The notes under the pieces are model-generated. The model was not told the DNA's origin. It made no database searches and saw nothing but the letters and a program-made list of their open reading frames with translations. From assembly GCA_047638395.1 (NCBI GenBank), contig JBLIMV010000001.1:1-64000 (forward strand): DNA of 64,000 bases, written 5' to 3'. Source of the stretch: CAXBCP01 sp047638395. GTDB lineage: Bacteria > Pseudomonadota > Alphaproteobacteria > MPNO01 > UBA830. The translations under genes were made by a program, and so were the position numbers. This document shows, one piece after another, positions 61,281 through 64,000 of this stretch (its first letter is position 1; every line of letters begins with the position of its first letter).

Positions 61281-62146
61281 TGCGTTAGAAATTCAATCTG
61301 CTCCGGATGCGTCACGGATATCATGGCACTGTTCCGCCGCACCAGCCACCCGCGAACGCGAAGCCGTTTATTCTGCAAACTCAGTATATCAACGCGTGCG
61401 GCACGAAACAGTTTCATGTGCTTGGGCGCGATGGAGACGGTGAAATCGGTGCGCCAGTCCGCACCGAAATTCAGATAGCTCCGGCCCCGGACAATGGCCG
61501 TGCTCACGACCGTTCCTTCGACCAGCTGGAAGGTCCCGATATGGCGGTTCGTGTCTGGCGCCGCCACGATGCGATACCAGTTCAGTGCCCAGATACCGCG
61601 GCCCGCTTTTCGCGCCGTGCGTTCGGCCGCGTAAAGCGCTGCCGCATGGGTTCGGTTATCCGCAAACGTATAGACGCGCGCCAGGCCACGCAGCAGCATT
61701 TCGCGCTGCACCCAGGTCTCTCCCACATACATGTGGGCGAGAAGGCGGCCCCAGCGGTCATGACGCCGCCCGGTATAGTCCAGCCGAACCTGCCGGCCCT
61801 GGCTGAGCGCGGTAAGCGCTGCTTTCGCCTCGGTGGCGAGGGGCCAGGGGCGGAACCCTTTGCGCCCCAGCGGCAGTTTTGGTGCCTGAATGCCGGTCAG
61901 GCGGACTTCTGCGCCGGTATCCAGTTTGACCGTGTCGCCATCGACAACCGCGGTAACACGGGCAGTTTCGACTGTTTCCGGGTTTTGCGCCGGCAGCTTC
62001 CGGGCGGCGGTATTCGCGGGGATCGATAGCAGAATGCCGAGGACGGCCATCCCGGTAAAAAGGGGCATTCGACGCAGGTGCCCGGGCGCCTGGAATATCT
62101 TTCCCGCGCTCTGTCCGGCCGCATATTCCATGGATATTCCGATCAT
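61277..62146 (-). CDS. secreted thermonuclease-family (SNase-like) protein
   Basis: 289 residues from ATG 62146; ATG 62068 gives 263 residues with a cleaner signal peptide (MPLFTGMAVLGILLSIPANTA) and is a serious alternative. The SNase fold has VTAVVDGDTVKLDTGAEVRLTGIQAPK with the metal Asp and catalytic Arg region, DRWGRLLAHMYVGETWVQREML and GLARVY. About 100 C-terminal residues beyond the fold are unassigned. It probably cleaves nucleic acids in the periplasm or outside. Coupled to the M48 lipoprotein by a 4-nt overlap. Confidence 0.85.
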   Translation of the reverse strand: MIGISMEYAAGQSAGKIFQAPGHLRRMPLFTGMAVLGILLSIPANTAARKLPAQNPETVETARVTAVVDGDTVKLDTGAEVRLTGIQAPKLPLGRKGFRPWPLATEAKAALTALSQGRQVRLDYTGRRHDRWGRLLAHMYVGETWVQREMLLRGLARVYTFADNRTHAAALYAAERTARKAGRGIWALNWYRIVAAPDTNRHIGTFQLVEGTVVSTAIVRGRSYLNFGADWRTDFTVSIAPKHMKLFRAARVDILSLQNKRLRVRGWLVRRNSAMISVTHPEQIEFLTQ

Positions 62147-62246
62147 TCCGCTTCGCTCTTGCCTCGGTCTTTTCCGACGGTAATATACTCTGCCGCCGTC
62201 GCCTGTCCCGGGCGATGGCGGTTTAATTCTAGCTGGAGCTTACAAC

Positions 62247-63215
62247 GTGATCGAGCGGCGCCTCCGCGATCAACTCTACCCGTCCATCGAACCGTATGAG
62301 ACCGGCCGGCTTGCGCTTGACGGCATTCACACGATGTACTGGGAACAGTCCGGTCATCCCGGCGGGCTGCCGGTGATCTTTCTCCATGGTGGCCCCGGGG
62401 CCGGTGCGACGGCAGTGCATCGGCGGTTTTTCGACCCCAGCACCTACAGGATCATTATCTACGACCAGCGCGGCGCCGGACGTTCGAGCCCCCGTGGCGA
62501 ATTGACCGATAACACCACGACCGACCTGATCGCCGATCTCGAAGCCCTGCGCGAACATCTCGGCATCAAGCAGTTTCTGCTGTTTGGCGGTTCCTGGGGC
62601 AGCACGCTGGCGCTTGCCTATGCTGAGGCCCATCCCGATCGCTGTCTCGGCCTGGTGATACGGGGCATTTTTCTCGGGCGTCCGAGCGAAGTCGACTGGT
62701 TTCTCTACGGCCTCAAGACGGTTTTCCCTGAAGCCTGGCGCGATCTGGTATCGGTCCTGCCGGAAGACGAGCGGGGCGATATTCTGAGCAATTTCTACCG
62801 TCGTCTGCTTGATGAAGATCCCAAGGTTCACCTGCCCGCGGCCCGCGCCTGGAGCCGCTATGAAGGCGCCTGTTCGACGCTGCATCCCAGCCCGGAAACG
62901 GTTGCTGCCTTCGGCGAAGAATCCATGGCTTATGCGCTGGCAAGGATTGAAACCCATTATTTCACCAATGGTAATTTCATGTCGGATAACGCGCTTCTGG
63001 ATAATCTGGGCGCGGTCACGCATCTGCCATGCACAATCATCCAGGGCCGCTACGACATGATATGTCCGATCGCGACGGCGGACGAACTGCACCGTGCCTG
63101 GCCGGGATCGGAAATGATCATCGTGCCCGACGCCGGACATTCGGCGATGGATTCCGGGGTGCGGGAAGCGCTGGTGATGACAACCGAGCGGTGCAAACGG
63201 CAATTTGCCGCCTAA
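62247..63215 (+). CDS. pip: prolyl iminopeptidase
   Basis: 322 residues. S33 alpha/beta hydrolase that removes N-terminal proline. HGGPGAGA oxyanion motif, nucleophile Ser 116 in GGSWGST, acid Asp 270 in GRYDMICP and His 298 in DAGHSAMD complete the triad. DQRGAGRSSP is highly conserved in this family. Cytoplasmic. Divergent from the nuclease-M48 pair. Confidence 0.95.
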   Translation: MIERRLRDQLYPSIEPYETGRLALDGIHTMYWEQSGHPGGLPVIFLHGGPGAGATAVHRRFFDPSTYRIIIYDQRGAGRSSPRGELTDNTTTDLIADLEALREHLGIKQFLLFGGSWGSTLALAYAEAHPDRCLGLVIRGIFLGRPSEVDWFLYGLKTVFPEAWRDLVSVLPEDERGDILSNFYRRLLDEDPKVHLPAARAWSRYEGACSTLHPSPETVAAFGEESMAYALARIETHYFTNGNFMSDNALLDNLGAVTHLPCTIIQGRYDMICPIATADELHRAWPGSEMIIVPDAGHSAMDSGVREALVMTTERCKRQFAA

Positions 63216-63329
63216 GCACTGATTTGGTGGGCGGCCTTTTCACGGCATAGCGAAATCAACTAGAATGCGGACAAGAAGCGGCTTCAAACGCTTCGTCCGG
63301 CGGGTTATCAGCGTAGGGGGCTGTGTTCA

Positions 63330-63836
63330 GTGACTGGGGTATTCAGGTTTTTCAAGACGGCTGTGCTGTGCGCGATTCTGGCAACGCCATTTTCCGCGGC
63401 GGCCGACGATCCCGATTTTCTGACCTTTGCGGTCGGGGCATTCGATCTGGTCCAGGACCATGATCAGGCCGCCGAGTTCCGGGCTGAATACCGGTCAGAC
63501 AAGAAGATCTGGATTGTAAAACCGTTTATCGGTGTGATGGGGACGACGGATTCGACATTTTACGGCTATGGCGGTTTTCTGGTCGACGTGTTCTTCGGGA
63601 AACGCTGGGTTCTAACGCCCAGCCTCGCCGCCGGATATTACGACAAAGGCAACGGCCTCGATCTCGGCCACGAGCTTGAATTCCGTTCCAGCATCGAGCT
63701 GTCCTACCGGTTCGACAACAGGACCCGTCTCGGGGTGTCGTTCTATCACCTCTCGAACGCCAGTATCAGCGACGTCAATCCGGGAACCGAAGTGCTCAGC
63801 GTCGTTTATTCGATCCCGCTGGGGTCCGGCAACTGA
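63330..63836 (+). CDS. lipid A 3-O-deacylase PagL-like (acyloxyacyl hydrolase)
   Basis: 168 residues with a signal peptide (about 1-25, cleavage after FSAAA). The rest alternates hydrophobic residues as in an 8-stranded outer-membrane barrel. The H-S-E triad of PagL is present with the exact spacing of the Pseudomonas enzyme: His 140, Ser 142 (YHLSNASI) and Glu 154. It would remove the 3-O acyl chain of lipid A and modulate the outer membrane. GTG start. Next is tRNA-Arg. Confidence 0.9.
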   Translation: MTGVFRFFKTAVLCAILATPFSAAADDPDFLTFAVGAFDLVQDHDQAAEFRAEYRSDKKIWIVKPFIGVMGTTDSTFYGYGGFLVDVFFGKRWVLTPSLAAGYYDKGNGLDLGHELEFRSSIELSYRFDNRTRLGVSFYHLSNASISDVNPGTEVLSVVYSIPLGSGN

Positions 63837-63900
63837 CGCGTATCCGCCGATCAACTGCCAAGTTGCATCTTGCGCCTGCATTGGGCTACATCACGGCTAC

Positions 63901-63977
63901 GGCCCCGTAGCTCAGCAGGATAGAGCGACAGATTCCTAATCTGTAGGTCAGTGGTTCGAATCCACTCGGGGTCACCA
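63901..63977 (+). tRNA. tRNA-Arg (anticodon CCT)
   Basis: Acceptor GGCCCCG pairs with CGGGGTC (one G-U pair). The anticodon stem ACAGA/TCTGT holds the loop TTCCTAA (anticodon CCT, reading AGG). T-stem AGTGG/CCACT with loop TTCGAAT. Discriminator A and CCA are encoded. 77 nt. Confidence 0.96.
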
Positions 63978-64000
63978 CATTCGGCGATTGAGCCGAGGCA

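Overview
The window is a high-GC chromosomal segment from an alphaproteobacterium. Lineage markers include the kdsD-lptC-lptA-lptB-rpoN-hpf-ptsN run, aroA-cmk-rpsA, the trpFBA-accD-folC operon, a TIGR02300 protein, a DUF1150 protein beside Hsp20, an FzlA-like GST, an NDUFA9-type protein, and the order SUV3-like helicase, S4 protein, FdxA, CarD. It looks like a Rhodospirillales-type genome, but no species can be named from the sequence. Nearly all of it is core genome. I see no transposase, integrase, CRISPR array or complete defence system. The accessory-looking parts are the left edge (1-1532) and an AT-rich patch at about 31600-31850.

Layout. 1-1532: small genes of unknown function lying against the 3' end of a tRNA-Arg(CCG), perhaps the edge of an integrated element. 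1700-10579: a lipoprotein hydrolase and ABC ATPase pair, a zinc-finger protein, infC (apparently starting on AUC), thrS, two glycosyltransferases, an alpha/beta hydrolase and an SDR protein. 10640-14510: a TPR protein, malonyl-CoA decarboxylase with a divergent GntR regulator, and an FzlA-like GST. 14561-22709: gltB/gltD, uppP and an NDUFA9-like protein. 22855-30918: tRNA-Leu(CAG), an RNase D-like exonuclease, the Kdo/LPS-export/sigma-54 cluster, DUF1150 and Hsp20.

31040-38457: a membrane protein of unknown function, a 39-residue peptide ORF, a methyltransferase, a class II aldolase, a CBS protein, a large hybrid histidine kinase, tRNA-Ala(GGC) and a TIGR02300 protein. 38626-50257: a long plus-strand block for aromatic amino acid and pyrimidine synthesis, translation and fatty-acid/folate synthesis (aroA, cmk, rpsA, sppA, ihfB, lapA, pyrF, trpF, trpB, trpA, accD, folC). 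50267-63977: htpG, the SUV3-like helicase and S4 protein, a DUF938 protein, TerB-like, fdxA, CarD, a membrane cyclase, an M48 protease with a secreted nuclease, a prolyl iminopeptidase, PagL and tRNA-Arg(CCT).

Common themes are envelope biogenesis (Kdo supply, Lpt export, UppP, PagL, glycosyltransferases, M48 lipoprotein), nitrogen and carbon control (gltBD, rpoN, ptsN) and translation (infC, thrS, rpsA, hpf, S4 protein, tRNAs). Three features recur. Many adjacent genes are coupled by 4-nt ATGA/GTGA/TTGA overlaps. Short tandem duplications of 10-16 bp sit at gene junctions and in low-complexity protein tails. Two convergent gene pairs share a palindromic stop (TTAA or CTAG). The most notable single observations are the AUC start of infC, the 5-unit 16-bp array between thrS and infC, the hairpin-plus-peptide unit in the AT-rich patch, and the paired dyads between gltD and uppP.
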